DNA of 64,000 nt, taken from Arachnia propionica. Its GTDB lineage: Bacteria; Actinomycetota; Actinomycetes; Propionibacteriales; Propionibacteriaceae. Shown here in pieces: positions 36,300-46,212 of the stretch. A model generated the notes under the pieces. That model did not search any database, was not told where the DNA came from, and worked only from the letters and a program-made list of their open reading frames with translations. Positions within the stretch are counted from its first letter, which is position 1. Each line of letters starts with the position of its first letter. Both the position numbers and the translations under genes were made by a program. The stretch is taken from contig NZ_CP146373.1 of the NCBI RefSeq assembly GCF_037055325.1, positions 1,426,001-1,490,000 on the forward strand, in the 5' to 3' direction.

Positions 36300-37157
36300 T
36301 CAACCTACCTGTTGCTTGCTCGCGATGGCGGCAAAGTCCGTGACGTCCAGAGCCTCGCCCCTGGCCTGCGGATCGATTCCTGCCGATTCGATGGCCTCAG
36401 AGGCCACCGCCGAGGATCCAAATATCCCCGACAGTGCCGCCCGCAGCATTTTTCGGCGCGATGCGAAGGCCGCGTCGATCACGGCGAAGGTCCGTTCCCG
36501 GGTGGCGGTGGTCGCGGGTGGGTCACGGCGTTCCAACCTCACCAACCCCGAATCGACGTTCGGCACGGGCCAGAACACCTTCGGCGGCACAGTGCCGACC
36601 CGCTTCGCCGAGGCCCACCACGCCAGCTTCGCGCTGGGTGCCCCGTAGACCTTCGAGCCGGGTTGCGCCGCGAGCCGGTCGGCGACCTCCAGCTGCACCA
36701 TCACTAGGCCCCGCCTCCACGACGGGAAACTCTCCAGCAGATGCATCAACACCGGCACCGAGATGTTGTAGGGCAGGTTCGCGACCACCGCGGTCGGCGA
36801 CCGACCCGGAAGTTCCGTGACGGCCATGGCGTCGGCGGTCACAACGTTCAGGCGTGCCGTCGCGTCCCGGCCCAGTCGTTGCGTGACGGTTGTCCCCAGC
36901 CTTCCCGCGAGGCGTTCGTCGATCTCGATGACGCTCACCTCGCTCGCCACCTCCAGCAGACCGAGGGTCAGCGAGCCGAGCCCGGGGCCGATCTCCAGCA
37001 CCACGTCGTCGGGACCGATCCCGGACAGCGAGACGATACGCCGCACCGTATTGGCGTCGATGACGAAGTTCTGGCCGCGCTGTTTGGTGGGGCGGAGCTC
37101 CAGGTCGGCGGCGATGCGTCGTACTGAGGCAGGATCGAGCAGGCCGGTATCAGGCAT
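36300..37157 (-). CDS. rsmA: 16S rRNA dimethyladenosine transferase RsmA/KsgA
   Basis: Dimethylates two adjacent adenosines near the 3' end of 16S rRNA. The 285-aa protein has LRPTKQRGQNFVIDANTVRRIV near residue 22, the SAM loop VLEIGPGLGSLTLGLLE near 53, VIEIDERLAGRL near 76, DAMAV near 105 and the catalytic VVANLPYNISVPVLMHLLE near 122. The ATG overlaps the end of tatD by eight bases. Confidence 0.95.
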   Translation of the reverse strand: MPDTGLLDPASVRRIAADLELRPTKQRGQNFVIDANTVRRIVSLSGIGPDDVVLEIGPGLGSLTLGLLEVASEVSVIEIDERLAGRLGTTVTQRLGRDATARLNVVTADAMAVTELPGRSPTAVVANLPYNISVPVLMHLLESFPSWRRGLVMVQLEVADRLAAQPGSKVYGAPSAKLAWWASAKRVGTVPPKVFWPVPNVDSGLVRLERRDPPATTATRERTFAVIDAAFASRRKMLRAALSGIFGSSAVASEAIESAGIDPQARGEALDVTDFAAIASKQQVG

Positions 37158-38013
37158 CGCCGCCCCAGCGGGTCGCGTAGGCGGCTTCGGTGTTGACCGT
37201 CACCTGGCGGCAGAAATCTGCCAGATCAATGCCGAGCAGGTCGGCCAGGAAAGCGACGGTGTGGGGCAGCAGATAGGGCGCATTGGGTTTGCCGCGCTGC
37301 GGTTTCGGCGTGAGGTAGGGGGCGTCAGTCTCGACGAGGATGCGTTCCAGGGGCGTCACCTTCGCCGCATCCCGCAGCGACCCGGCTGATCCGAAGGTCA
37401 CCACCCCTGGATAGGACAACCAGAAACCACGATCCACGCATTCGCGGGCGAAGTCCGCGTCCCCGGAAAAGCAGTGCATCACGACCCGCTCGGGAAGATC
37501 CATGGAGTCAAGGACCTTCAGGACGTCCGCATGGGCGTCGCGGTCGTGGATGACAAGGGTGAGGTTTTTCTCCCGGGCCAGTGCGATGTGGAACCGGAAG
37601 CTGTGGGCCTGCACCTGTTGGGCCTGCGTCTCGCGGGTGCGGTAATAATCCAGGCCGGTTTCACCGACCGCCACCACCCCGGGCAGTGGGGCCAGAGCGG
37701 GCAGCTCCGCCAGCTCGGCGTCGAGGGCCGCCAGGCCGTCGCGCTGAAAGAGCCGGGCGGCGTCGTTGGGGTGGATGGCGACGGCGGCCCGGACCCTGGG
37801 GTCGGTTGCTGCCAGCTGCGCCGCGGCACGTGAGGACGGCAGGTCGCATCCGACGTCGACCACCCCTGCCACCCCGACCAGGCCTGCGGCTGTGAGCGAA
37901 TCCTCGACACCGAGACCGGAGTACTCGGTGGTGGATCCCAGATGGGTGTGGTTGTCGATGACATGCGCGGGAAGCATGTCAGGCGCAGCGGGCAGATGCT
38001 CCGGAAGGGTCAT
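37150..38013 (-). CDS. tatD: TatD-family metal-dependent DNase
   Basis: Amidohydrolase-fold nuclease, 287 aa. Metal ligands are visible in VIDNHTHLGS near residue 18 (HxH), VAVGETGLDYYR near 115 (Glu), SFRFHIALAREKNLTLVIHDRDAH near 138 (two His), and the terminal LVETDAPYLTPKPQRGKPN near 220 (Asp). Its ATGA overlaps the rsmI stop. It belongs to the rsmI–tatD–rsmA–ispE translation/repair cluster. Confidence 0.93.
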   Translation of the reverse strand: MTLPEHLPAAPDMLPAHVIDNHTHLGSTTEYSGLGVEDSLTAAGLVGVAGVVDVGCDLPSSRAAAQLAATDPRVRAAVAIHPNDAARLFQRDGLAALDAELAELPALAPLPGVVAVGETGLDYYRTRETQAQQVQAHSFRFHIALAREKNLTLVIHDRDAHADVLKVLDSMDLPERVVMHCFSGDADFARECVDRGFWLSYPGVVTFGSAGSLRDAAKVTPLERILVETDAPYLTPKPQRGKPNAPYLLPHTVAFLADLLGIDLADFCRQVTVNTEAAYATRWGGDA

Positions 38014-38858
38014 TGTTCCTTCTTCCTGGCCGCCAGCGCGGCCTCGTAGAGTTCCTTGCGCGGGACCCCGAGCAGGTCGGCGACGGCACGCACGGCCCGG
38101 GAGAGTTTCTCACCATCTGCGATCCGGGAGGCCACCAGTTCAAGGGCATCGTCCGTCCCGGCCTGGCGGGGTTCTGCCCCTGCGACGACGACAGTAACCT
38201 CACCTCGCACCCCGCCGGCAGCCCAGCCAGCCAGCCCGGCCAGGTCGTCCCTGACGATCTCCTCGTGGGGTTTCGTCAGTTCCCGGCAGACCACGGCTAA
38301 CCGGTTCGCGCCGAACGCATCGGCAGCGTCGAGCAGCCATTCATGAAGCCGGTGCGGAGCCTCGAAGAAAATCATGGTGCGTTCCTCGGCAGCCAACCCC
38401 GCCAACCGACCGCGCCGCTCCCCTGCCTTGCGGGGCAGGAAACCCTCGAAACAGAACCGGTCGCAGGGCAGACCGGAGACCGCCAACGCTGTCAGCACCG
38501 CCGATGGTCCGGGAACCGCTGTGACTGGCAGATGACGCTCAATACAGGCCGTCACGAGGCGGTATCCGGGATCGCTGACCGACGGCATGCCCGCGTCGGT
38601 GACCAGCACCACGTCCTGCCCTTCGGCCACTGCCCCGGCCAGTTCGGCGGTACGCGCAGCCTCGTTACCCTCGAAGTAGGACAGCACCTTGGCAGTGGTG
38701 GTCACGTCAATGCGACGCAGCAGGGTGGCCAGGCGTCGGGTGTCCTCGGCGGCTATCACGTCGGCGGCCACCAGGGCCTCCCGCAGCGCCGGGCTGGCGT
38801 GGGTGTGAGAACCAATGGGGGTGGCCGCCAGCACCAGTCTTCCTCGCGTGGGGTCCAT
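38010..38858 (-). CDS. rsmI: 16S rRNA (cytidine-1402 2'-O) methyltransferase RsmI
   Basis: SAM-dependent methyltransferase for C1402 of 16S rRNA, 282 aa. The fold start RLVLAATPIGSHTHASPALREAL corresponds to the family ATPIGN motif, here with Ser instead of Asn. AAEDTRRLATLLRRIDV near 37, LVTDAGMPSVSDPGYRLV near 85 (SAM loop), VTAVPGPSAVLTALAVSGLP near 115 and FFEAPHRLHEWLLD near 170 are all present. It is first in the cluster and divergent from the O-mannosyltransferase gene. Confidence 0.94.
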   Translation of the reverse strand: MDPTRGRLVLAATPIGSHTHASPALREALVAADVIAAEDTRRLATLLRRIDVTTTAKVLSYFEGNEAARTAELAGAVAEGQDVVLVTDAGMPSVSDPGYRLVTACIERHLPVTAVPGPSAVLTALAVSGLPCDRFCFEGFLPRKAGERRGRLAGLAAEERTMIFFEAPHRLHEWLLDAADAFGANRLAVVCRELTKPHEEIVRDDLAGLAGWAAGGVRGEVTVVVAGAEPRQAGTDDALELVASRIADGEKLSRAVRAVADLLGVPRKELYEAALAARKKEQ

Positions 38859-38940
38859 ACCGGTCAGCCTAAAGGTTTCAGGCCAGCACAGACAGCAGCA
38901 CCAGAGGCCGCGATTCGGTGTCGCTCCCCTCCCCTAGACT

Positions 38941-40659
38941 GTGCGCGTGGTGAGGACTATCGAGGCGCTTGAGGACGGCCAGCTCCAAGATCGACTGGCC
39001 GGTTGGCTGCTGGCAGCGGGACTCGCGGTCTTCGCCTTCCTGATACGCGTTCGAAACCTCGAATTCCCAGGGAAGATCGTCTTCGACGAGACCTACTACG
39101 CGAAGGACGCCTGGGGGCTGCTGCATTCCGGGTACGAGAGACAGTGGCTGGACAACAAGCAGTTCAGCACGGACGCCAAAATCGCCGCCGGCGATCTGAG
39201 CGGCTTCACCGAGAACCCGGCCTATGTGGTGCATCCGCCGCTGGGCAAATGGTTGATCGCGATCGGGGAGCATTTCTTCGGGATGACACCCTTCGGGTGG
39301 CGGATCTCGGCCTGTGTCTTCGGAGCGCTGCTGGTGTTGCTGACGGTGCGGTTGGCGCGCCGCCTGTCGCGCTCCACGTTGGTCGGGGGCATCGCCGGGC
39401 TGTTGGTCACCTTCGATGGCCTGGCCTTCACCATGAGCCGGATCGCGCTGCTGGACATCTTCCAGGCCGTCTTCGTGCTGGCCGCCATCACCGCGCTGGT
39501 CGCGGATCGTGACTGGTTCCGGCTGCGGCTGGCTGGTTACCTGCGCAGAAACAACCTGAATTCTCTCGACGGCGACTACGGGCCGCTGGTCTTGTTCCGG
39601 CCTTGGCGGCTCGTCGCCGGGGTGATGTTCGGCGCGGCCTGCGCGGTGAAATGGAACTCCGTCTACATGGTGGCGGTATTCGGGATCCTGACCGTGGCCT
39701 GGGACATCGGGGCCCGCAGACTCGCCGGGGCGGGGAGGCGACGCAAGATCACCTGGCTCACCTGGAGCGTGGCGTCGGTTTTCATGCTCTGCGCCACGAT
39801 CATCGTCGGCTCCCGCATTGGCTATGTGCAGAGTGCCCTGCTGGTCGGTGCCGTCGGGGGTCTGATCCTCTACGCTCACATCCTAGGCCTGTGGAGATCG
39901 CTGTTCTGGGACGCCCCCTTGGCCTTCCTGTCGATAGTGGTGTTGGCGATCCCCGTCTACATCGCATCGTGGACGGGCTGGTTGACCACCTCGGGTGGTT
40001 ACCTGCGTGACTGGGGAACCAAACACCCGGACGATCCCGTCGTGAAGCTGATAGGAGCCGACCTCGGAGCATTGTGGAACTATCACGTCTCCGCTTTCTC
40101 GTTCCACACGGGCGACGGCATGATGGTCAACGCGGAGCACCCCTACGAAGCCCACCCCTTAGGCTGGTTGGTGATGGTTCGACCGATCGGCATCGACGCA
40201 CAGAACGACATCAAGCCGGGCGATCAGGGGTGCGAGGCCGTTGGCACCACCTGTCTTCGGGTGATCTCCGGCCTTGGCACCCCGGTGCTGTGGTGGATGG
40301 CCTGCGCCGCACTGATCGCAGGCATCTGGTGGTGGCTAGGGCGCCGCGACTGGCGGTTCGCCGTTCCCGTCCTGGGTGTGCTGGCGGTGTGGTTGCCGTG
40401 GTTCCAGTTCGCGGCTCGCCCGTTGTTCTTCTTCTACGCCATCGTGCTGCTGCCCTTCTACGCGACAGGGCTGGCGATGGCGCTGGGAAAGATCCTCGGC
40501 CCGGCACATCACCCGAAACGCAGGATCCGCGCCATGTTGGTGGGTCTGGCGGTCGGTGTGGTGATCCTGCATTTCACGTTCATCTACCCGATCCTTACCG
40601 ACGGCCTGCTGACCCGCCCCGAGTGGCTGTCACGCATGTGGTTCGGCACCTGGATCTGA
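38941..40659 (+). CDS. pmt: Dolichyl-phosphate-mannose–protein O-mannosyltransferase (PMT)
   Basis: GT39 polytopic membrane enzyme that O-mannosylates exported proteins from polyprenyl-phosphate mannose. The 572-aa product has at least ten membrane helices. The first extracytoplasmic loop carries the catalytic acidic motif IVFDETYYAKDAWGLL near residue 42. HPPLGKWLIAIGEHFFGMTPFGWR near 100 and FTMSRIALLDIFQAVFVLAA near 162 are family blocks. The central loop has YHVSAFSFHTGD and HPYEAHPLGWLVMVRP near 385-420. It starts with GTG. A partner polyprenol-phosphate mannosyltransferase is not in the window. Confidence 0.94.
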   Translation: MRVVRTIEALEDGQLQDRLAGWLLAAGLAVFAFLIRVRNLEFPGKIVFDETYYAKDAWGLLHSGYERQWLDNKQFSTDAKIAAGDLSGFTENPAYVVHPPLGKWLIAIGEHFFGMTPFGWRISACVFGALLVLLTVRLARRLSRSTLVGGIAGLLVTFDGLAFTMSRIALLDIFQAVFVLAAITALVADRDWFRLRLAGYLRRNNLNSLDGDYGPLVLFRPWRLVAGVMFGAACAVKWNSVYMVAVFGILTVAWDIGARRLAGAGRRRKITWLTWSVASVFMLCATIIVGSRIGYVQSALLVGAVGGLILYAHILGLWRSLFWDAPLAFLSIVVLAIPVYIASWTGWLTTSGGYLRDWGTKHPDDPVVKLIGADLGALWNYHVSAFSFHTGDGMMVNAEHPYEAHPLGWLVMVRPIGIDAQNDIKPGDQGCEAVGTTCLRVISGLGTPVLWWMACAALIAGIWWWLGRRDWRFAVPVLGVLAVWLPWFQFAARPLFFFYAIVLLPFYATGLAMALGKILGPAHHPKRRIRAMLVGLAVGVVILHFTFIYPILTDGLLTRPEWLSRMWFGTWI

Positions 40660-40688
40660 CGATCAAGGCGGTGCGAGCGGCTTCAAGG

Positions 40689-42116
40689 TCAGTTCCGTCG
40701 CTGGTGCTTCGGGCGTTCGAGGAAACAGGCTATGACGGCCACCGCAAAAATCGACACGGTGGGCAACAACAACGTCCCCGACATGGCCGAAGCGGTGCCG
40801 TCTGGGGTCTGGTTGTCGTTGGTCTTCGTTGCCGCCAGCAGAGTACCCATCACGGTTGCGACGAGAGCACTGCCCAGCACTGAACCCACCTGCCGGGTGG
40901 CGTTGTAGACCCCAGACCCAGCGCCTGCGCGGGTCGCGGGCAGGTTCGCCGTCGCCGCTGTGGACAACGGCCCGAACACGAGGCTGCTGGCCACACCGGT
41001 GAAGGTCAACAGGACAATCGGCACCCACACCGGCGTCGTCGTGTCGAGGAAATGCCCAGCCGCCAGCAGCGAGGAGGCCCACACCAGGCCTCCGGTCATG
41101 GTCAGATAGCGGGGGTGCACCCGGTTGACCAGTTGCCCACTCCATTTCGCCACGATCAGCGTGACCACGGCGGCGGGCGCGTTCACCAGGGCGGCGAGCA
41201 GTGGGCTCAGGCCGCGTGCCTGCTGGGCCCAGATCATCAGTGGGTACGGGGTGGCGACGCTGGTCACCCCGACCAGGGCGATGGCGAGGTTCGCGACGGA
41301 GAAGTTGCGGTCCCCGAACAGTTTCAAGGGCATCAGTGGTTCGTTGGGGTTGAACCACTGCCACACCACGAAGGCCACGAGGAAACACGCCCCGACCACC
41401 AGCAGCGAGCCAACGGAGACGGGACCCACGATCACCCCCCAGTTGTGGGTGCTGGCCTCCTGCAAACCGAAGACGACGCAGAACAACCCGATGCCGGAGA
41501 GCACCACCCCAAGCCAGTCGAAACGGTGAGCGTGCTGCTCCAGGTCGGGGACGAGCCGCTTCGCCGCGACGTAGCCTGCCACTCCGATGGGGATGTTGAT
41601 GAAGAAGATCCATTCCCAACCGAGCACCCCGATCAACAAACCACCCAGCATCGGACCGATGAGCATCGCCAGCCCCGCTGTGGCACCCCACACGGCCATA
41701 GCCATCCCGCGCTGGTGAGGTGGGAAGACACGAGTGATGACGGTCATGGTCTGCGGGGTCATCAACGCCGCCCCCAGCCCCTGCACCACCCGAGCGGCGA
41801 TGAGCAGTTCGACGGTGGTGGTCAGGCCGCATCCCAGGGATGCGAGGGTGAAGACCACCAATCCGATCAGGTACACCCGTTTCGGCCCGAACCGGTCACC
41901 GAGGCGCCCGGTGATCAACAGCGGCACCGCGTAGGCCAGCAGATAGGCGCTCGTCACCCACACCACGGAGGTGATATTCGCACCCAGCTCCCGCATGATC
42001 GTCGGGGTGGCGACAGTGACGATGGTGCTGTCAACGAGGATCATGAAGAATCCCACCACCATCGCCCACAGCGAACGCCAGGCCAAAGGCTGCTCGTCGG
42101 ATGCAGGGTGGCTCAT
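40689..42116 (-). CDS. MFS drug exporter, DHA2 (14-helix) family
   Basis: A 475-aa proton-driven multidrug-efflux-type transporter. It opens LAWRSLWAMVVGFFMILVDSTIVTVATPTI (motif D1), has LLITGRLGDRFGPKRVYLIGLVVFTLAS near 67 (motif A), RVVQGLGAALMTPQTMTVITRVFP near 110 (motif B) and GPMLGGLLIGVLGWEWIFFINIP near 150 (motif C). About 14 hydrophobic segments are visible. The substrate cannot be told. It ends shortly after the convergent pmt stop. Confidence 0.92.
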   Translation of the reverse strand: MSHPASDEQPLAWRSLWAMVVGFFMILVDSTIVTVATPTIMRELGANITSVVWVTSAYLLAYAVPLLITGRLGDRFGPKRVYLIGLVVFTLASLGCGLTTTVELLIAARVVQGLGAALMTPQTMTVITRVFPPHQRGMAMAVWGATAGLAMLIGPMLGGLLIGVLGWEWIFFINIPIGVAGYVAAKRLVPDLEQHAHRFDWLGVVLSGIGLFCVVFGLQEASTHNWGVIVGPVSVGSLLVVGACFLVAFVVWQWFNPNEPLMPLKLFGDRNFSVANLAIALVGVTSVATPYPLMIWAQQARGLSPLLAALVNAPAAVVTLIVAKWSGQLVNRVHPRYLTMTGGLVWASSLLAAGHFLDTTTPVWVPIVLLTFTGVASSLVFGPLSTAATANLPATRAGAGSGVYNATRQVGSVLGSALVATVMGTLLAATKTNDNQTPDGTASAMSGTLLLPTVSIFAVAVIACFLERPKHQRRN

Positions 42117-42229
42117 GGGGCTCCTCGGGTCGCTTCGATTCCGCTGAGGACACTATCGGGAGCAGATGACATCGCCCGGTGACCAGCCACATACCGGTCG
42201 AGGTGTCGCAGCGAGGCAATTCGATGTTC

Positions 42230-43333
42230 TCAACGGCGATGCAGCAACCGGCCCGCACCGGCCCGCAGCTTCGAGGCCCACGGCAACGCGACACCGCGGG
42301 CGGCATCGACCCCCAGCAACAGGGCCGCCAGGTAGCAGCCCGACGCGGTGCCGTTCATCAGCTCGCCACGACCGTTACCGCGAGTGTAGAAACCGCCCGG
42401 TATCGCGGAGGCCCCGGCGACGGGGCGTCCGTGGTCGCTGGGGTCGATGATGAGCTGTCCCGGGGTCATGTCGCGGGCCCCGAGCTCGGTCGCGGCCCAG
42501 TTCACGAGTGCCGTCGCGGCATCCGTCACCTGGTTGCGGGTGCATTTCGGGCCGAGCAGCAACACTTCGTCATCGATGGGCCGGATCAGCCAGGTGGGTG
42601 GGCCGGCCAGCAGCGTCACCTCCTTGGGCGTCTCAACACCCCGCAGCCGCAGGGTCGGCACGTACTGCGGTTGCCCCGCTCCCGCCACCGCCCCCCACGG
42701 GCTCACCGCCAGCGTGTCGATGACGGCATGTGCGGTGAGGACTTCCAGGTCACGCGACCACGCCAGGTTTCGCCGGAAGGCCACCTGGGTTGCCCCGTCG
42801 AGACGTTTGATGCGGGTGACGGTGACATCATGGAGGATCTCGGTCCCTGCGGATCCGGCCTGCTCCTCCAAGGCAGTGGCGTACTCAGCGGGATCAATCA
42901 GCAATGCGGAGGAGCACAGACCTGCCGCCGCCCGAGCACTCGCCCCGGCTTTCAGCAACGAGAGTTCGGCTCCGCCCCCGCGGACCAACTCCACCACCCG
43001 TCCCAGTTCCCGGTCCAAGGCGACGCCCAGGGAATGGTCGTGCAGCTTCGTCTCGACCAGTTCCACCGCTCCCGCAGCCGCAACTCCCCGGATCTCCTCC
43101 AGCCCCGCCACATTACGTCGGACGTGTTCCCGCGCCGCCTCGTCACCGTAGGCGCCGGCCATGTTCGCCACGGTGCTGGCATGTGCGCAGGCCGCTACCC
43201 CGTGCCCGATGGCAGCGGTCACGTACTCCCCGTTCGGATCGAGGACCGCCACGGAAAACCCCTCTGTGGCCAGGCGTCGGGCCGCGGTCAGCCCCGCCAC
43301 GCTGGCCCCGATCACAACCACGTCCAACACCAT
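42230..43333 (-). CDS. FAD-dependent oxidoreductase (geranylgeranyl-reductase/squalene-epoxidase-like)
   Basis: A 367-aa flavoprotein starting with the dinucleotide-binding motif DVVVIGASVAGLTAARRLA (GxGxxG variant GASVAG) and VAVLDPNG at the end of the second strand. A central ALLIDPAEYATALEEQA matches the segment after the substrate domain in this class. A GD-type FAD motif is recognisable only weakly (ASAIPGGFYTRGNGRGELMNG, with NG ending). Reaction unknown. The gene is divergent from the uracil/xanthine permease, with 205 bp between them holding only promoters, as far as I can see. Confidence 0.75.
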   Translation of the reverse strand: MVLDVVVIGASVAGLTAARRLATEGFSVAVLDPNGEYVTAAIGHGVAACAHASTVANMAGAYGDEAAREHVRRNVAGLEEIRGVAAAGAVELVETKLHDHSLGVALDRELGRVVELVRGGGAELSLLKAGASARAAAGLCSSALLIDPAEYATALEEQAGSAGTEILHDVTVTRIKRLDGATQVAFRRNLAWSRDLEVLTAHAVIDTLAVSPWGAVAGAGQPQYVPTLRLRGVETPKEVTLLAGPPTWLIRPIDDEVLLLGPKCTRNQVTDAATALVNWAATELGARDMTPGQLIIDPSDHGRPVAGASAIPGGFYTRGNGRGELMNGTASGCYLAALLLGVDAARGVALPWASKLRAGAGRLLHRR

Positions 43334-43538
43334 GACCCAACCCTATCCGGGCTCCAGGTTCTTTCTCGGATCCCCGTCTGCGATCATCCTGGTTTCGACA
43401 TGACCCACTCGCTGAGACTCATGAGGAACTGCTCACCCAAGCTTCCGAGAAAACCCTCCGAGTTTTCATGAATGGTGGCGTCATCTGTTCCCCACTCCCG
43501 CAAGGGCAGTACCATTCCCGCGACGAAAGGACTGGGCC

Positions 43539-45005
43539 ATGTTCGGCTGGAAGCTGCACAACAACGGAATCCTCGTTCCCGGGGCGGTGGTGGCCCCGAC
43601 CGAACGGCTCGGTTGGGGACGCACGATCGGGCTCGGCGCCCAGCACGTCGTCGCGATGTTCGGCGCCACGTTCGTGTTCCCACTGTTGATGGGGCTCAAT
43701 CCGCAGCTCGCGGTGATGATGAGCGGCATCGCGACGCTGATCTTCCTGTTTGTCGTGAAACACCGCGTGCCCAGCTATCTCGGGTCGTCGGCCTCCTTCG
43801 TGGGTGTGGCGACCGCGATCTACTCGGCGGGCGGCAACCCGGCGACCCTCTCAGGTGCGCTCTTCGTGGTCGGGTTGACCTTGTTCATGGTGGGTCTGAT
43901 CATCCACTTCGCGGGCGCCCGGGTGATCCACAAGACACTGCCGCCCGCGGTGACCGGTGCGGTCGTGATGCTGATCGGCTTCAACCTGGCCCCGGTGGTC
44001 GCGAACACCTACTGGCCGCAGGATCCGTGGCTGGCGTTCATCGTTATGCTCATCGTGATCGCGCTCAGCGTGGGGCTGCGCGGTTTCCTCGGGCGCATCG
44101 CCATCTTCCTGTCGCTGGTGATCGGCTACGTCCTGAGCTGGATCTTCGACCTGGCCTTTGGACCAATGCGCAGCGTCGCCTCCGACGGCACGGTCACCGA
44201 GAAAATGCGCGTCGACTGGTCCGCGGTCGAAGCCGCCAACTGGTTCGGCCTGCCACCCGTCACGGACCTTGCCACCTGGCGTTTCGGTGGCACGGGCAAT
44301 ATCGTCGGTTTCCATCTTCCGCAGTTCTCCTTGGGAGCCATCATCATCGCCCTGCCGGTGGTGATCGCGCTGATCGCCGAGAACGCGGGCCATGTGAAGG
44401 CCGTGGCGGAAATGACGGGCGAGAACCTGGACCCGATGATGGGTCGCGCCGTCGCCGCTGACGGTGGCGGTTCGATGCTCGCGACCCTCGTGGGTGCAGG
44501 GCCCACCACCACCTATGCGGAGAACATCGGCGTGATGGCCGCAACTCGCGTCTACTCGACGGCTGCCTACGTGGTCGCTTCTCTGGTGGCGATCTGTTTC
44601 GGGCTGTCCCCGAAGTTCGGAGCCGTGATCTCCGCCACCCCCGGCGCGGTGCTGGGCGGAATCTGCGTGGTGCTGTACGGCATGATCGGCCTGCTGGGAG
44701 CGAAGATCTGGAAGGAGAACCACGTCGATTTCGGCAATCCCATCAACCTGATCCCGGCGGCAGCTGGCATCATCATCGGCATCGGCGACGTGAAACTGCC
44801 GATCACCGAAGGCTTCACCCTGGGTGGTATCGCGCTCGGCACCATTGTGACTGTGGCCGTCTACCACATCGCCCACGCCATTGCCCCGAGCGAACTCCGG
44901 GAGGCTGCCGACGGGGCGTCGCTGATCTATGACGCTCCGGGGATCTACTCCGGCGATACACCCGATGTTGCATCCGCGAAAAATCGTCATACTGACCGGC
45001 GATAG
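43539..45005 (+). CDS. Nucleobase:cation symporter-2 (UraA/xanthine-uracil permease)
   Basis: A 488-aa polytopic importer for uracil or xanthine. It begins with the NCS2 motif [25 protein letters not shown] near residue 30. [19 protein letters not shown] near 75 is the first half-helix. [24 protein letters not shown] near 275 holds the conserved Glu of helix 8. [33 protein letters not shown] near 310 holds the second half-helix with the conserved Glu-Asn pair. The 14-helix pattern is clear. It precedes trpB by 10 bp. Confidence 0.92.
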   Translation: MFGWKLHNNGILVPGAVVAPTERLGWGRTIGLGAQHVVAMFGATFVFPLLMGLNPQLAVMMSGIATLIFLFVVKHRVPSYLGSSASFVGVATAIYSAGGNPATLSGALFVVGLTLFMVGLIIHFAGARVIHKTLPPAVTGAVVMLIGFNLAPVVANTYWPQDPWLAFIVMLIVIALSVGLRGFLGRIAIFLSLVIGYVLSWIFDLAFGPMRSVASDGTVTEKMRVDWSAVEAANWFGLPPVTDLATWRFGGTGNIVGFHLPQFSLGAIIIALPVVIALIAENAGHVKAVAEMTGENLDPMMGRAVAADGGGSMLATLVGAGPTTTYAENIGVMAATRVYSTAAYVVASLVAICFGLSPKFGAVISATPGAVLGGICVVLYGMIGLLGAKIWKENHVDFGNPINLIPAAAGIIIGIGDVKLPITEGFTLGGIALGTIVTVAVYHIAHAIAPSELREAADGASLIYDAPGIYSGDTPDVASAKNRHTDRR

Positions 45006-45015
45006 CATTCGTGAC

Positions 45016-46212
45016 ATGACTTCGCTGATCCACGCTGACGAGGCCGGGTTTTTCGGGAACCACGGCGGTCGTTTCCTGCCCCCACAGCTCGAAGCTCCCA
45101 TCGCCGAGGTGGCGGCTGCCTACGCGCAGGCCCGTCAGGATCCTGGTTTCCAGACCGACTACGAGGCGCTGCTGGCCGATTACGTCGGTCGCCCATCGCC
45201 ACTGTTCCTGGCGGCCGGGCTGACCAGGCACCTCGGCGGAGCGAAGATCTACCTCAAACGTGAGGATCTCAATCACACCGGCGCCCACAAGATCAACCAC
45301 TGCCTAGGTGAGGGGCTGCTGGCTAAGCGAATGGGTAAGAAGAAGCTGATCGCGGAAACCGGTGCGGGGCAGCACGGCGTGGCATTGGCGACGGCAGCGG
45401 CCCTCCTCGGCCTGGAGTGTGAGATCCACATGGGTGCCGTCGACGTGGCCAAACAGCATCCCAACGTGGTGCGAATGGAGATGCTGGGCGCGAAGGTGGT
45501 GTCGATCACCTCGGGTGGGCAGACCCTCAAGGAGGCCATCGACTCGGTCTTCTCGATGTTCGCCACCGACTACGCCGAAACCTTCTTGGCCATCGGCTCG
45601 GTCGTCGGCCCGGACCCGTACCCATCGATGGTACGGGACTTCCAGTCGATCGTCGGTCGCGAGGCCCGCCGTCAGATGCTGGAGAAGGAGGGACGTCTGC
45701 CGGATGCTCTGGTGGCAGCTGTCGGCGGCGGATCGAATGCCTTGGGGTTGTTCACCGCTTTCCTGGAGGACGAGCCGGTGAAGATGTTCGGTGTCGAACC
45801 AGCGGGCCGCAACCTCGGTGTGCCCGGTCAGCACGCCGCGACGATCACCCTCGGCACCCCGGGGACGCTGCACGGCATGCGCACGCTGCTGCTGCAGGAT
45901 GAAAGCGGCAAGCCCGCAGAAGTGCACTCCATCGCCTCCGGGTTGGACTACCCGGGAGTCGGTCCGCAGCATGCCTTCCTGCGGGATGAGGGTCGTGTCG
46001 AGTACGTCACGGCCTCCGACGACGAGACCATCGCCGCCTTCCAGCTGCTGTGCCGCACCGAGGGCATCATTCCCGCCCTGGAGTCGTCGCACGCCTTGGC
46101 GCATGCCATCCGGTTGGCGCCGACGATGAGCCCTGAGAAGGTGTTGATCGTGAACCTGTCGGGTCGCGGCGACAAGGACGTCGACTACGTCGCCGAGTAT
46201 TTGGCACGGTAG
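45016..46212 (+). CDS. trpB: Tryptophan synthase beta chain
   Basis: PLP enzyme joining indole and serine. The 398-aa TrpB1-type protein shows [21 protein letters not shown] near residue 12, the PLP lysine in [30 protein letters not shown] near 82, [19 protein letters not shown] near 112 (catalytic Glu), and the phosphate loop [14 protein letters not shown] near 235. The ATG at 45016 is chosen on family length; the open frame extends 29 codons into the permease gene. No trpA or other trp gene follows, so it stands apart from the usual operon. Confidence 0.93.
   Translation: MTSLIHADEAGFFGNHGGRFLPPQLEAPIAEVAAAYAQARQDPGFQTDYEALLADYVGRPSPLFLAAGLTRHLGGAKIYLKREDLNHTGAHKINHCLGEGLLAKRMGKKKLIAETGAGQHGVALATAAALLGLECEIHMGAVDVAKQHPNVVRMEMLGAKVVSITSGGQTLKEAIDSVFSMFATDYAETFLAIGSVVGPDPYPSMVRDFQSIVGREARRQMLEKEGRLPDALVAAVGGGSNALGLFTAFLEDEPVKMFGVEPAGRNLGVPGQHAATITLGTPGTLHGMRTLLLQDESGKPAEVHSIASGLDYPGVGPQHAFLRDEGRVEYVTASDDETIAAFQLLCRTEGIIPALESSHALAHAIRLAPTMSPEKVLIVNLSGRGDKDVDYVAEYLAR

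Noticed and set aside
43383-43471. A 23-codon frame upstream of the uracil/xanthine permease
   Set aside because: No ribosome binding site and no sign of a leader-peptide attenuator.
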